This document shows positions 42,354 through 51,899 of a stretch of DNA of 64,000 nt, piece by piece. Each line of letters begins with the position of its first letter. Within the stretch, counting starts at the first letter, position 1. A program made the position numbers and the translations under genes. The DNA is from Crossiella sp. CA-258035 (GTDB taxonomy: Bacteria > Actinomycetota > Actinomycetes > Mycobacteriales > Pseudonocardiaceae), in contig NZ_CP116413.1 in the NCBI RefSeq assembly GCF_030064675.1, positions 1,273,001 through 1,337,000 on the forward strand, read 5' to 3'. Under the pieces are notes generated by a model. The model was not told the origin of the DNA and ran no database searches. It saw only the letters and a list, made by a program, of their open reading frames with translations.

Positions 42354-43613
42354 ATGCGCAGAACGCGGTTCGTCGGTGTCTTTCAGCGTTGTCCGAAGCA
42401 GTGTCTGGCGCGTTGTCGTCGACATCGGTTCTGCTACTACGTGGAGCTACCGCCTGGTCCTGCTGGCCGTCGTCAGGTGACCAAGAGCGGCTTCCTGAGT
42501 GCGTCGGAGGCGGCGGCTGCTCGGGCGAAGGTGGTGGAACAGCATCGCGCCGGGTTGTGGCCGCAGCATTCGGGGACGACCGTGGGCGAGTGGCTGGAGT
42601 CCTGGTACAGGGCCAAGGTCGCAGCCGATGCGATTCGCCCCACGACCGCGGCGTGCTATCGGCAGCACATCGATCACTATCTCGTCCCGCATCTGGGGAA
42701 CCTGCGGTTGAGCCAGCTGCGAGGAGTCCACGTCACCGCGATGTATGTGGCGGTCCGCCTTGGTCGCGCTGAGGCGATTGCGAGGTACCGCCAGTCTTCT
42801 CCTGGAACTGCAGAGGTCGAGAGGGGGAGGGGCCGGGGTCAGGCGCTTTCCAACGCTTCGGTGGTTCGTCTCCACGCGACCTTGCATGCGGCGTTGAACG
42901 CGGCAGTGCGTGCGGGGGAGTGTGCGGCCAACGTCGCGCGTCAGGCTGAGGTGCCCTCGGGGGTGCGGGCGAAGGTGAGGCCTTGGACACCTGAGGCCTA
43001 CGGGGCGTTTCTGGACTTCGTGGAGGGCGGTCAGGACCGGATGGCGCCGTTGTTTCATGTGGCGGGGCATACGGGGCTGCGGCGGGGGGAGCTGTGCGGG
43101 CTGCGCTGGGAGGACGTGGATTTGGAGCGACGGAGCTTGGTGGTGCGGCGGCAGGTTGTAGAGGCCGGCTCCCGGGTGCTGGTTGGGAAGCCGAAGACCA
43201 GGAGCGGTGAGGATCGGGTGGTGGATCTGGATGCCGGCACGGTGCGCGTGCTGTCGAGGTGGAAGTCCAGTCAGTCTCAAATGGACAGTGCGGCCGAGGT
43301 GTCGGCATCTGGTTACGTCTTCACCGGCCCGGACGGCGGTCGCTGGCATCCTTCCTACATCACCCACCGGTTCGCCCAGCTTGTGTCGAAGGCGGGGGTG
43401 CCGAGGTGCCGGCTCCACGACCTGCGGCACCTGTGTGCGTCGTTGCAGCTGGCGGCGGGGGTGGATATCGCCATCGTGTCAAAGCGGTTGGGGCACTCGA
43501 CGTACACCATCACCGCGGATACCTACTGTCACCTCCTGCCGGGGGTGGGCAGGGCTGCTGCGGAGGCCTCGGCTGCGCTGGTGCCGCGGGCGAGGGCGCG
43601 GTCGGCTTCCTAG
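42354..43613 (+). CDS. int: tyrosine recombinase (site-specific integrase)
   Basis: 419 aa from ATG 42354. It has an N-terminal Arm-DNA binding region with four cysteines and histidines (RCPKQCLARCRRHRFC, possibly metal-binding), a SAM-like core-binding domain (TVGEWLESWYRAKVAADAIR), and a catalytic domain with Arg in HTGLRRGELCGL, His-x2-Arg in LHDLRHLCAS, His in KRLGHSTY, and the nucleophile Tyr in ADTYCHLLPG. It integrates the element into the 3' end of tRNA-Lys, whose intact copy lies 76 bases downstream. Confidence 0.95.
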   Translation: MRRTRFVGVFQRCPKQCLARCRRHRFCYYVELPPGPAGRRQVTKSGFLSASEAAAARAKVVEQHRAGLWPQHSGTTVGEWLESWYRAKVAADAIRPTTAACYRQHIDHYLVPHLGNLRLSQLRGVHVTAMYVAVRLGRAEAIARYRQSSPGTAEVERGRGRGQALSNASVVRLHATLHAALNAAVRAGECAANVARQAEVPSGVRAKVRPWTPEAYGAFLDFVEGGQDRMAPLFHVAGHTGLRRGELCGLRWEDVDLERRSLVVRRQVVEAGSRVLVGKPKTRSGEDRVVDLDAGTVRVLSRWKSSQSQMDSAAEVSASGYVFTGPDGGRWHPSYITHRFAQLVSKAGVPRCRLHDLRHLCASLQLAAGVDIAIVSKRLGHSTYTITADTYCHLLPGVGRAAAEASAALVPRARARSAS

Positions 43614-43642
43614 CATTTCCCTAGCAAGGGCCGTAAAACACG

Positions 43643-43669
43643 ACGAGCCGGAGCTGGGCTCCGGCTCGT
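43643..43669. terminator. hairpin terminator between integrase and tRNA-Lys
   Basis: ACGAGCCGGAG and CTCCGGCTCGT form an 11-bp stem with a 5-base loop, followed by TTGTG. It lies between convergent integrase and tRNA-Lys genes and could serve both directions. Confidence 0.7.
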
Positions 43670-43685
43670 TTGTGCTGTTCAGTTG

Positions 43686-43761
<76 letters not shown>

Positions 43762-44056
43762 TAGGTTTTCCGCGTCGTCCGGAGGGCTCCCCGTCCGACG
43801 TGGAGAACATTAGCACAGCGGTTTCGCAGACTAGAAATCGGCTGGTCATGGCCCTGCGGCTACTCCGTTCAGGCGATCTTTGGGTGATCAAGGACCTGGG
43901 GCAACCCAGCAAGCCGCCGTGGCGTCCTTTGGGGTAGAAGAGTGTGGTCCGTCCGATCTGGACTCAATCGTCCATTGGTCTTGCGGTTCCACCACGTACG
44001 GGTGCTTTCGTGTAGCACACTGTGCTTCCCCTGAACTTCGAACGGACGGATCGACC

Positions 44057-45274
44057 ATGGTGGTGTTCGGTAGCCCCGCGGTGCGCCGCACGCCTCGCGC
44101 GCTGCTGGTGGCGACGCTGGGCTTGGCAGCCGTGCTGGTTGCTGGTTGCACGGGCAACGCGCCCGCGGAGACGCAGCCGAAGCAGGCGGCCGACACCTCT
44201 GCGGCGGCCGCGGCCAAGCTGCCGATCAACCTCGCGCTCACGCCCGCGGACGCGGCGGGCAACGTCGCGCCGGGTGAGCCGGTGACGGTGGCGGCCACCA
44301 ACGGCGCGCTCGGCGAGGTCTCGCTGGTCAACGCCGAGGGCAAGCAGGTCGCGGGCGAGTTCACGCCCGACAGGACCAAGTGGACCTCCACTGAGGCGCT
44401 GGGCTACGACAAGAAGTACACGCTGACCGCCGCGGGCAAGGGCACCGACGGCAAGGACGCCACCGCCAAGTCGGCGTTCAGCACGGTGAAGCCCGGCAAG
44501 CAGATCGCCATCAACGTGTTCAACCCGAAGCACGGCGAGACCGTCGGCGTCGGCATGCCGCTGCAGTTCGGCTTCTCCAGCCCGCCGCCGGACAAGAAGG
44601 CGGCCGAGCGCGCGATCCAGATCACCACCGAGCCCAAGGCCGAGGGCGCCTTCTACTGGTTCTCCGACAAGGAGGTCCGGTGGCGCCCGCAGCACTACTG
44701 GAAGCCCGGCACCAAGATCAAGGTGAACGCGGCCATCTACGGCAAGAGCCTGGGCGGCAACACCTTCGGCATGGAGGACCGCAAGGCTGACGTCACTGTC
44801 GGCGACGAGTTCATCGCCGAGGCCGACGGCAAGTCGCACCAGATGATCATCAAGGTGAACGGCCAGGTCGTGAAGGAGATGCCCATCTCGATGGGCCGCC
44901 CCGCCTTCCCCTCCAACAACGGCACCCACGTCGTCACCGAACGTCACGCCAGCAAGCTGATGGACTCCACCACCTACGGCCTCTCCCTGGACCAGGGCGG
45001 CTACAAAACCCCCGTCAAGTGGGCCACCCGCATCAGCAACGGCGGCATCTTCATCCACGGCGCCCCCTGGTCAGTCCGAGACCAAGGCCGCCGCAACGTG
45101 AGCCACGGCTGCCTCAACGCCTCGCTCGACAACGCCAAGTGGTTCTACGACAACGCCAAAAAGGGCGACATCGTAGTAGTCACCAACACCGGCGGCCCCA
45201 ATCTCCAGCCCTGGGACGGCTTCGGCGACTGGCAGATCCCCTGGGAAGAGTGGCTCAAGGGCGGCAAGAAGTAA
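44057..45274 (+). CDS. L,D-transpeptidase lipoprotein (LdtMt2-like)
   Basis: 405 aa. A lipoprotein signal peptide ends in the lipobox LVAGC (Cys about residue 32). Two Ig-like domains follow, then a YkuD catalytic domain with the signature HGAPWSVRDQGRRNVSHGCL (His and the active Cys in SHGCLN) and a short C-terminal Trp-rich tail. It makes 3-3 peptidoglycan cross-links at the outer face of the membrane and is the target class of carbapenems in mycobacteria. The upstream 43762-44056 region must hold its promoter. Nothing specific was identified there. Confidence 0.93.
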   Translation: MVVFGSPAVRRTPRALLVATLGLAAVLVAGCTGNAPAETQPKQAADTSAAAAAKLPINLALTPADAAGNVAPGEPVTVAATNGALGEVSLVNAEGKQVAGEFTPDRTKWTSTEALGYDKKYTLTAAGKGTDGKDATAKSAFSTVKPGKQIAINVFNPKHGETVGVGMPLQFGFSSPPPDKKAAERAIQITTEPKAEGAFYWFSDKEVRWRPQHYWKPGTKIKVNAAIYGKSLGGNTFGMEDRKADVTVGDEFIAEADGKSHQMIIKVNGQVVKEMPISMGRPAFPSNNGTHVVTERHASKLMDSTTYGLSLDQGGYKTPVKWATRISNGGIFIHGAPWSVRDQGRRNVSHGCLNASLDNAKWFYDNAKKGDIVVVTNTGGPNLQPWDGFGDWQIPWEEWLKGGKK

Positions 45275-45294
45275 CCAGGCACGGCAAGCAAGCC

Positions 45295-45332
45295 AACGCG
45301 AAGGGCCCCGCAACCGCGGGGCCCTTCGCGTT
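45295..45332. terminator. strong bidirectional hairpin terminator
   Basis: AACGCGAAGGGCCCCGC pairs perfectly over 17 bp with 45316-45332 around the tetraloop AACC. It lies 20 bases past the L,D-transpeptidase stop. Confidence 0.85.
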
Positions 45333-45476
45333 GGGGAAGTGGCCGACATCTCAACCCAACCCCGCTGGTTCAGCACCACCCGCACCGTGGGGGTCCGGGG
45401 GCTCGGCCCCCGGTGAAGCTACGAAAACGCGAAACCCCCCTCTCAAGCGAAGCGCAGAGAGGGGGGCCCCAGAGCG

Positions 45477-45549
45477 GGTGAGTGACGGGACTTGAACCCG
45501 CGACATCTCGGACCACAACCGAGTGCTCTACCAGCTGAGCTACACCCAC
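45477..45549 (-). tRNA. tRNA-His (anticodon GTG)
   Basis: 73 nt. Acceptor GTGGGTG/CACTCAC, D-arm GCTC...GAGC, anticodon stem CTCGG/CCGAG with loop TTGTGGT, T-arm GGGTTCAAGTCCC, discriminator C as typical for His. The base before the 5' end is G, consistent with the genomic G-1. Confidence 0.97.
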
Positions 45550-45615
45550 CATGTGCTGCTCACCGGTGCCGGTGAGCGGTACGGAGACATACTAGCGTGC
45601 CGGTGCCACAAGATT

Positions 45616-46236
45616 CTAATCGGCTGCCTTCTTGGGGCGGTGGGTGCCGAGGGCGCGGGCGGCGGCGAGGGTCTGTTCGGTGGTGGGGCCGGGCTGGGGG
45701 ACGAAGACGGTGCGGCGGTAGTAGGCGAGTTCGGTGATCGACTCGCGGATGTCGGCGAGGGCTCGGTGGGCCAGGCCCTTGGCCGGCTGGCCGTAGTAGA
45801 CCTTGGGGTACCAGCGGCGGGCGAGCTCCTTGATGCTGGAGACGTCGACCATGCGGTAGTGCAGGTGGGCGTCGAGCAGGTGCATGTCCCTGGCGATGAA
45901 GCCGCGGTCGGTGGCGATGGAGTTGCCGGCCAGCGGCGCGGAGCGCACTTCGGGCACGTACTCCTTGATGTAGTCCAGCACCTGCCGTTCGGCGTCGGCC
46001 AGGGTCACCGTGGAGCGGCGGACCTCGTCGGTGAGGCCGGAGCGCGCGTGCATGTCGCGCACGATGTCCGGCATGCTGTCGAGCACCTCGTCCGCGGCGT
46101 GGATCACGATGTCCACCCCGTCACCGAGGATGTTGAGGTCCGCGTCGGTGACCAAAGCGGCAATCTCGATGAGGGCGTCCTTGCTCAGGTCCAGCCCGGT
46201 CATCTCGCAGTCGATCCACACTAGACGGTCTGTCAC
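45616..46236 (-). CDS. orn: oligoribonuclease
   Basis: 206 aa, DEDDh 3'-5' exonuclease. Exo I is [12 protein letters not shown] with Asp9 and Glu11. The later motifs include [12 protein letters not shown] (Asp in exo II) and [15 protein letters not shown] (His and Asp of exo III). The start is GTG 46236. It degrades di- to pentaribonucleotides such as pGpG in the cytoplasm and is essential in many actinobacteria. It is divergent from the HerA-like ATPase gene. Confidence 0.95.
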   Translation of the reverse strand: MTDRLVWIDCEMTGLDLSKDALIEIAALVTDADLNILGDGVDIVIHAADEVLDSMPDIVRDMHARSGLTDEVRRSTVTLADAERQVLDYIKEYVPEVRSAPLAGNSIATDRGFIARDMHLLDAHLHYRMVDVSSIKELARRWYPKVYYGQPAKGLAHRALADIRESITELAYYRRTVFVPQPGPTTEQTLAAARALGTHRPKKAAD

Positions 46237-46353
46237 CCGGGTGAGCCTATCCCGCGTCGGCGCGTCACACTCCCGTGGCGCACAGCAGGTCGGCGGCGTT
46301 TTTCCGTCTTACGCTCGATCGGCGGGTATCCGCACGGGCTGATGGAGGTCGGC

Positions 46354-47865
46354 ATGGCCGAGCAGGCACACGAGATCGCCGCCGGGTACGCCTCGGACGG
46401 CGCCGCGCTGGAGCTGGGCGCGGTGGTCATCGGCGACGCCGCGACCCCGGAGGCCCGCGTCCGCCTGCCGCTGGCCACCTTGAACCGGCACGGCCTGGTC
46501 GCGGGGGCGACCGGCACCGGCAAGACCAAGACCCTCCAACTGATCGCCGAGCAGCTCTCCGCGGCCGGCGTCCCGGTCCTGATGGCCGACATCAAAGGCG
46601 ACCTTTCCGGCCTCGCCCGACCCGGCGAGAACAGCGAAAAGCTGAAGCAACGCGCCACCGAACTGGCCGACGACTGGCAACCCACCGCCTGCCCGGTCCA
46701 GTTCCTCTCCCTCGGCTCCACCGGCCTCGGCGTCCCGGTGCGGGCCACCATCACCGGCTTCGGCCCGCTCCTGCTGAGCAAGGTCCTCGGCCTCAACGAG
46801 ACCCAGGAGTCCACCCTCGGTCTGATCTTCCACTGGGCCGACTCGCAGGGCCTGGCCCTGCTCGACATCAAGGACCTGCGCTCGGTCATCCAGCACCTGA
46901 CCAGCGAGGAGGGCAAAGCCGACCTCTCCGGCATCGGCGGCGTCTCCAGCTCCACCGCGGGCGTGATCCTGCGCGCACTGGTCAACCTGGAGTCCCAGGG
47001 CGGCGACACCTTCTTCGGCGAACCCGAGCTGGACGTCGCCGACCTGATGCGCGAAACCGACGGCCGGGCCGTGATCAACCTCCTGGAAGTGGGCGACCTC
47101 CAGACCAAACCGGCCCTGTTCTCCACCTTCCTCATGTGGCTGCTCGCCGAGCTGTTCGAGCACCTGCCGGAAGAGGGTGACCTGGACAAACCCAAGCTGG
47201 TGTTCTTCTTCGACGAGGCGCACCTGCTCTTCGACGGCGCGTCCAAGGCGTTCGTGGAGCGGATCACCCAGACGGTGAAGCTGATCCGGTCCAAGGGCGT
47301 CGGGGTGTTCTTCTGCACCCAGCTGCCCACCGACCTGCCGAACCCGGTGCTCTCCCAGCTCGGCGCGCGCATCCAGCACGCCCTGCGCGCCTTCACCCCG
47401 GAGGACGCCAAGGCCCTCGCGCAGACCGTGAAGACCTACCCGCGCACCCCGCACTACGACCTGGGCGAGGCGCTGACCTCGCTGGGCATCGGCGAGGCAA
47501 TCGTCACCGTGCTCTCCGAGCGCGGCGCGCCGACCCCGGTGGCCTGGACCCGGCTGCGCCCGCCGCGTTCGCTGATGGACACCATCGGCCCCGAGGCGAT
47601 CGGCCAGGCGGCCAGGGACAGCGAGCTGCACGCCCGCTACGCCGAGTCCATCGACCGCGAGTCCGCCTACGAGAAGCTCACCGCGAAGGTCTCCGGCGCC
47701 GAAGCCGAGCAGTCAGGGGAGGAACCGCAGGCGAAGGCCGAGCCCGGCCTGGTCGAGCAGGTGCTCGGCAACTCCGCGGTGAAGTCCTTCCTGCGCTCCG
47801 CGGCCAGCGCGCTGGGCCGGGAGATCACCAGGGGCGTGTTCGGCACCGCCCGGCGCCGTCGCTAA
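46354..47865 (+). CDS. HerA/VirB4-like ATPase (DUF853 family)
   Basis: 503 aa from the ATG at 46354 (GGAGG five bases upstream). Walker A LVAGATGTGKTKT near residue 51, Walker B LVFFFDEAHLLFD, and the sensor segment GVGVFFCTQLPTDLP fit the DUF853 helicase-HerA-like family, which is widespread and often adjacent to orn in actinobacteria. It is a hexameric ATPase by homology. The cellular role is uncertain (DNA processing or protein translocation). Its 3' end overlaps the convergent PH-domain gene by 4 bases. Confidence 0.9.
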   Translation: MAEQAHEIAAGYASDGAALELGAVVIGDAATPEARVRLPLATLNRHGLVAGATGTGKTKTLQLIAEQLSAAGVPVLMADIKGDLSGLARPGENSEKLKQRATELADDWQPTACPVQFLSLGSTGLGVPVRATITGFGPLLLSKVLGLNETQESTLGLIFHWADSQGLALLDIKDLRSVIQHLTSEEGKADLSGIGGVSSSTAGVILRALVNLESQGGDTFFGEPELDVADLMRETDGRAVINLLEVGDLQTKPALFSTFLMWLLAELFEHLPEEGDLDKPKLVFFFDEAHLLFDGASKAFVERITQTVKLIRSKGVGVFFCTQLPTDLPNPVLSQLGARIQHALRAFTPEDAKALAQTVKTYPRTPHYDLGEALTSLGIGEAIVTVLSERGAPTPVAWTRLRPPRSLMDTIGPEAIGQAARDSELHARYAESIDRESAYEKLTAKVSGAEAEQSGEEPQAKAEPGLVEQVLGNSAVKSFLRSAASALGREITRGVFGTARRRR

Positions 47866-49472
47866 CCGCGTTCCAGGAACGGGGTCAGCAGCTCCGGCAC
47901 CGCGTCCTCGGCCAGCGCCAGCCCGTCGGTCTGGTCCACGTACTGCACCTCGTACAGCCCGGCCCCGGTGGCGCTGGTCGCGCCCACGGTGAGCAGGCCC
48001 ACCCGCCGTTGCAGCAGGCTCTGCCGGATCTTCCAGCCGATGATCCCGGTGCGTTGCAGCACCACTGTGGTGCGCACCACCGAACCGGAGCGGCTGATGA
48101 GGTACTTCTCCGTCAGCGCGTGGCCGAGGTTGCGGTACTCGTCCCAGCTGATCAGCAGCACGATCGGGATCAGCGCCAGCGCGGCCACCCACGGCCACGT
48201 CGGCAGCACGTCCTGCCAGGCCAGCACGGCCAGGGTGCCGATGATCAGCGGCAGCACGATGAAGTCCCACAGCAGCAACCGCCGCAGCGCCGCCCGGGGG
48301 TGCCTGCGCAGCGGGGTCCGGGTGGGCGCGGGCTCGACCTCGAGCACCTCGGCGGTCACCCGGTGCGCCTCGGTGACCGGCGCGGGCGGCAGCAGCATGC
48401 CGCTGTCCTCCCCGGTGCCCAGGCCGGTGGCCACCGCCTTCACCGTGGCCGCCCCGACCTGGCGGAGCAGCAGCTGCTCGTGCAGCTCCACGCCCTTGAC
48501 CCGGTTCTCCTCGATGGTCACCGAGCGCAGGGTGAGCAGGCCGTAGTTCACGTGCAGGGTGCCGTCCTCGCGGCGGGTGAGCTTGTAGTTCCAGTAGGAG
48601 AGCACGTAGACGACCAGCGAGCCGATCACCGCCAGCACCAGCAGCACGCCCAGCGCGACCGCGACGACCAGCGCGATCGGGGTGTGCCGGACCCAGCTCA
48701 GCAGGGCTTCCAGCACCGGCAGGTGCCGCAGGTCGATGTCCAGGGTGCGGGCCAGCCAGGCGCCTGCCGCGCCCAGCGCGCCGACCGCGATCAGGCCGAA
48801 CAGGGTGAACGGCGCGTAGCGCAGCCACTTCGGGTCCAGCTGGGAGAGCACCCGCTCGGGCCGGCCGGTCTCCTGGTCGGTCGCCACCGCGTCGGCCACG
48901 GTGCCGTCCGCGCGCACCGGCGGCAGCGCCTCGGTGCTGGCCACCGGCGCGGGCAGCCTGCGCAGCAGCAGCGCGCGCAGCCGTTCGGCCTCGGCGTTGT
49001 CGATGGCGTCCAGGGACAGCTCGTCCTCGGTGCCCTGGTCCTGGCGGCCGGTGCCGATCTTGACCACGGACAGGCCGAAGATCCGGTGGAAGATGTCCGC
49101 GGTGGCGTCCACGGTGCGCAGCCGGTCCCGCGCCACCGAGCGCTCCTTGCGGAAGACCAGGCCGGTGTGCAGCTCCACGTGCGTGGCGGTGATCCGGTAG
49201 CGGGTGGTGTACCAGCGCAGCACGCCGAGGACGATCAGCGCCACCGCGGCCGCGATGCCGATGCCCATCTCCCACGGCCGCAGCCCGGAGAACCCGCGCA
49301 CCACCAGCAGCAGGAAGGCGATGCCGAGCAGGCTCGCGATCTGTGAGAGCGGGGCGACCACGACGGTGCGCTTGTGCAGTCGCTGCCAGTCCTGCTCCAC
49401 CCGCACCGCGTCCGGGGCCTCCGGCGCGACCGGGAAACCGTCCACTTCGGACGGACGTGCCTCGTGGCTCAT
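47862..49472 (-). CDS. membrane protein with bacterial PH (bPH2/YdbT) domains
   Basis: 536 aa with three pairs of hydrophobic helices, each followed by a bPH2 domain (for example WYTTRYRITATHVELHTGLVF, SYWNYKLTRREDGTLHVNYG and LTEKYLISRSGSVVRTTVVL). This is the YdbT architecture. It is co-transcribed with, and overlaps by 4 bases, the single-domain partner at 49469. In Bacillus, YdbS/YdbT pairs affect resistance to membrane-active agents. The function here is only inferred. Confidence 0.9.
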   Translation of the reverse strand: MSHEARPSEVDGFPVAPEAPDAVRVEQDWQRLHKRTVVVAPLSQIASLLGIAFLLLVVRGFSGLRPWEMGIGIAAAVALIVLGVLRWYTTRYRITATHVELHTGLVFRKERSVARDRLRTVDATADIFHRIFGLSVVKIGTGRQDQGTEDELSLDAIDNAEAERLRALLLRRLPAPVASTEALPPVRADGTVADAVATDQETGRPERVLSQLDPKWLRYAPFTLFGLIAVGALGAAGAWLARTLDIDLRHLPVLEALLSWVRHTPIALVVAVALGVLLVLAVIGSLVVYVLSYWNYKLTRREDGTLHVNYGLLTLRSVTIEENRVKGVELHEQLLLRQVGAATVKAVATGLGTGEDSGMLLPPAPVTEAHRVTAEVLEVEPAPTRTPLRRHPRAALRRLLLWDFIVLPLIIGTLAVLAWQDVLPTWPWVAALALIPIVLLISWDEYRNLGHALTEKYLISRSGSVVRTTVVLQRTGIIGWKIRQSLLQRRVGLLTVGATSATGAGLYEVQYVDQTDGLALAEDAVPELLTPFLERG

Positions 49473-49990
49473 GTCGCGTCACCAGGGGTGGCCTCGGTGA
49501 TCGCCACCAGCTGGTCGACCAGCGCGGCGGCCACGTCCTTGTCCAGCCCCTCGATCTTCAGCGCGCCCGCGGCCGAGGCGGTGGTCACGGTGACCGTGGA
49601 CAGGCCGAGCGCCCGTTGCAGCGGCCCGCGCTCGGTGTCCACGGTCTGCACCCTGGACAGCGGCGCGATCCGCCACTCCCTGGAGAACCAGCCGGTCTGG
49701 GTGTAGACGGCCTGGTCGGTGGTCTCCCAGCGGTTCCAGCGGTACCGCAGCCGGGGCACGAAGACCAGGTCGAGGGCCGCCCAGATGACGACCAGCGCCG
49801 CGGCCAGCGACCACCAGATGGTCACGCCCCAGATCAGGACGGTCACCACGAGCGCGATGAGGGCGAACACCCACACGATCACGCTCTGCAGTGCCCACCA
49901 GGTCTTGGCCTGCGGGCTGACCTGGTTGGCCGGTTCGCGCAGCCGGAGCTGGAGGCGATCACGGGTGTTCGGAGTTGATGCCACGTTCAC
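49469..49990 (-). CDS. bPH2-domain membrane protein, YdbS-like
   Basis: 173 aa with two hydrophobic helices (about residues 33-75) and one bPH2 domain (RWETTDQAVYTQTGWFSREW, PLSRVQTVDTERGPLQRALG). It is first in the pair with the three-domain protein downstream. The GTG at 49990 is taken as start. The second GTG two codons on is equally possible. The 49991-50238 gap to the ligase gene holds no gene. Confidence 0.88.
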   Translation of the reverse strand: MNVASTPNTRDRLQLRLREPANQVSPQAKTWWALQSVIVWVFALIALVVTVLIWGVTIWWSLAAALVVIWAALDLVFVPRLRYRWNRWETTDQAVYTQTGWFSREWRIAPLSRVQTVDTERGPLQRALGLSTVTVTTASAAGALKIEGLDKDVAAALVDQLVAITEATPGDAT

Positions 49991-50238
49991 AGGGGCAACT
50001 GTGCCCCAGTTGAGGGGGCGATGCCATGCGTTCGGCGCGGTGACCGACTTTGGTGACGCCGGGCTCGACTTTGGTGGGGCGCGACAGGGTGGTGTGTGTT
50101 CGGGGGATCACCCTGCCGCGCCAACCGGCCGGTCCCCGGGCCTCGGGGGGCGTCGACCCGGCAAAGCCGGACCGACCGGAGTCCTTGATCAACTCCAGTC
50201 TGCCCGGTGTGCCGGGGGTCACCGCGGGCGGGGGTAGG

Positions 50239-51873
50239 TCAGCTCGGGCGGGGCAGCTCGCGCTTGAGCACCTTGCCGGTGGCGTTGCGCGGCAAGGCTT
50301 CCAGGAACACCACGTCCCGTGGCACGCAGTGCCGGGCCAGGTTGGCCTTGACCAGCTCGCGCACCGCATCGGCGTCCAGCTCGGCCTGTTCGTCGAGCAC
50401 CACGTAGGCGGCCAGCCGCTGGCCGAACTCGCGGTCCGGCACGCCAAGCACGGCCGCCTCGCGCACCTGCGGCTGCCGGGCCAGCAGGTCCTCCACCTCG
50501 CGCGGGTACACGTTCTCGCCGCCGGAGACGATCATGTCGTCGTCCCGGCCCGCGACGAACAACCGGCCTGCCGGGTCCAGGTAGCCGACGTCGCCGGTGC
50601 ACATCATGCCGTCGCGGACCTCTTTGGACTTGCCGTTGGTGTAGCCGTCGAAGAGCAGCCCGTTGGCCACGAAGATCCGTCCGGTGCCCCCTTGCGGCAC
50701 CGGGTCGCCCGACTCGTCCAGGATGGCCAGCCGGGTGCCCAGTGGCGGTTTGCCCGCGGTGGCAGGGGCGGAGGTCAGCTCGGCCGGGGTGGCCACGCTG
50801 ACCCAGGAGACCTCGGTGGAGCCGTAGAGGTTGTAGAGCACCGGCCCGAACTGGCGCTGGAACTCCACCGCGAGCGCGCCGGGCAGCGCGGAGCCGCTGG
50901 AGGCGACGATCTTCAGCTGTGCCGGGTGGTACTTGCGCAGCACCTCCGGCGGCAGCTCCAGGATGCGTTGCAGCATCACCGGAACCGCGAACAGCACCGC
51001 GCACTGCTCCTTCTCCAGGGCCTCCACTGTGGACTCCGGGTCGAACCGGCGTTGCAGCACCAGCGGACAGCCCAGCAGCAGGCCGAGTTGCAGGGCGGCC
51101 AGGCCCCAGGTGTGGAACATGGGCGCGGCCACCAGCAGCCGCTGCCCGTAGCGCAGCGGGATCCGGGACAGCAGGGTGGCTGCGGAGAACAGGCCGTGCA
51201 CTTCGGGCCTGCGCGCGCCCTTGGGCGTGCCGGTGGTGCCCGAGGTGAGCACGATGACCCGGCCGTGCGCCGAGGGCACCGGCAGCTCGGTGGCGGGGGA
51301 GGACTCGATCAGCGACTCGATGGTCTCGCTGCGGGTCTTCTCATCCGGCCAGGCGGTCACCCGGCGCACCCCGCGCGGGGCCTTGGCCAGCAGCGGGCGG
51401 AACTCCGCGTCGGCCACCACCAGGCTGATGCCCTCCTCCTTGAGCACCGCGCCGATCTGGGCCGCGGACGCGCCGGTGTTGAGCAGCACCAGGTGCACGC
51501 CGAGCTTGCCGGCGGCGACCATGGACTCGACCAGGCCGCGGTGGTTGCGGCAGAGCACGGCCAGCTTGTCGCCGGTGACCAGGCCGAGCCCGGCCAGGCC
51601 GTGCGCCAGCCTGGTGCTGCGGGTGTCCACCTCGGCCCAGGTCAGCGTGCCCAGCTCGTCGATGATCGCGGGGGCGTCCGGGTGGCGGTGGGCGCCGACC
51701 GCGTAGCCGCCGGGCAGGGTCAGCGACCAGCGGCGCAGCGCGCGGGCCATCTGGTAGAGCCGGTCGGGGCGGACCGGCATGACGATTCCGGTGCGGGCCA
51801 GCACCAGCAGGCCGAGCAGGCTGGTGCCGCATTGACCGAGTAGTCGGCGGGCGGTGGCGACCACGGTGGTCAC
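50239..51873 (-). CDS. fatty acyl-CoA/AMP ligase (FadD-like)
   Basis: 544 aa from GTG 51873, with AGGAG six bases upstream. ANL-superfamily motifs are intact: VLTSGTTGTPKGARRP (P-loop), YNLYGSTEVSW, GDVGYLDPAGRLFVAGRDDD, and a C-terminal NATGKVLKREL with the catalytic Lys. It activates a fatty acid as acyl-AMP and then acyl-CoA. It lies 26 bases after the two-domain reductase gene in one operon, so it likely supplies that enzyme's acyl-CoA. Confidence 0.92.
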   Translation of the reverse strand: MTTVVATARRLLGQCGTSLLGLLVLARTGIVMPVRPDRLYQMARALRRWSLTLPGGYAVGAHRHPDAPAIIDELGTLTWAEVDTRSTRLAHGLAGLGLVTGDKLAVLCRNHRGLVESMVAAGKLGVHLVLLNTGASAAQIGAVLKEEGISLVVADAEFRPLLAKAPRGVRRVTAWPDEKTRSETIESLIESSPATELPVPSAHGRVIVLTSGTTGTPKGARRPEVHGLFSAATLLSRIPLRYGQRLLVAAPMFHTWGLAALQLGLLLGCPLVLQRRFDPESTVEALEKEQCAVLFAVPVMLQRILELPPEVLRKYHPAQLKIVASSGSALPGALAVEFQRQFGPVLYNLYGSTEVSWVSVATPAELTSAPATAGKPPLGTRLAILDESGDPVPQGGTGRIFVANGLLFDGYTNGKSKEVRDGMMCTGDVGYLDPAGRLFVAGRDDDMIVSGGENVYPREVEDLLARQPQVREAAVLGVPDREFGQRLAAYVVLDEQAELDADAVRELVKANLARHCVPRDVVFLEALPRNATGKVLKRELPRPS

Positions 51874-51899
51874 GCTCAACTCCTTCGGCAGCGTGCTGA

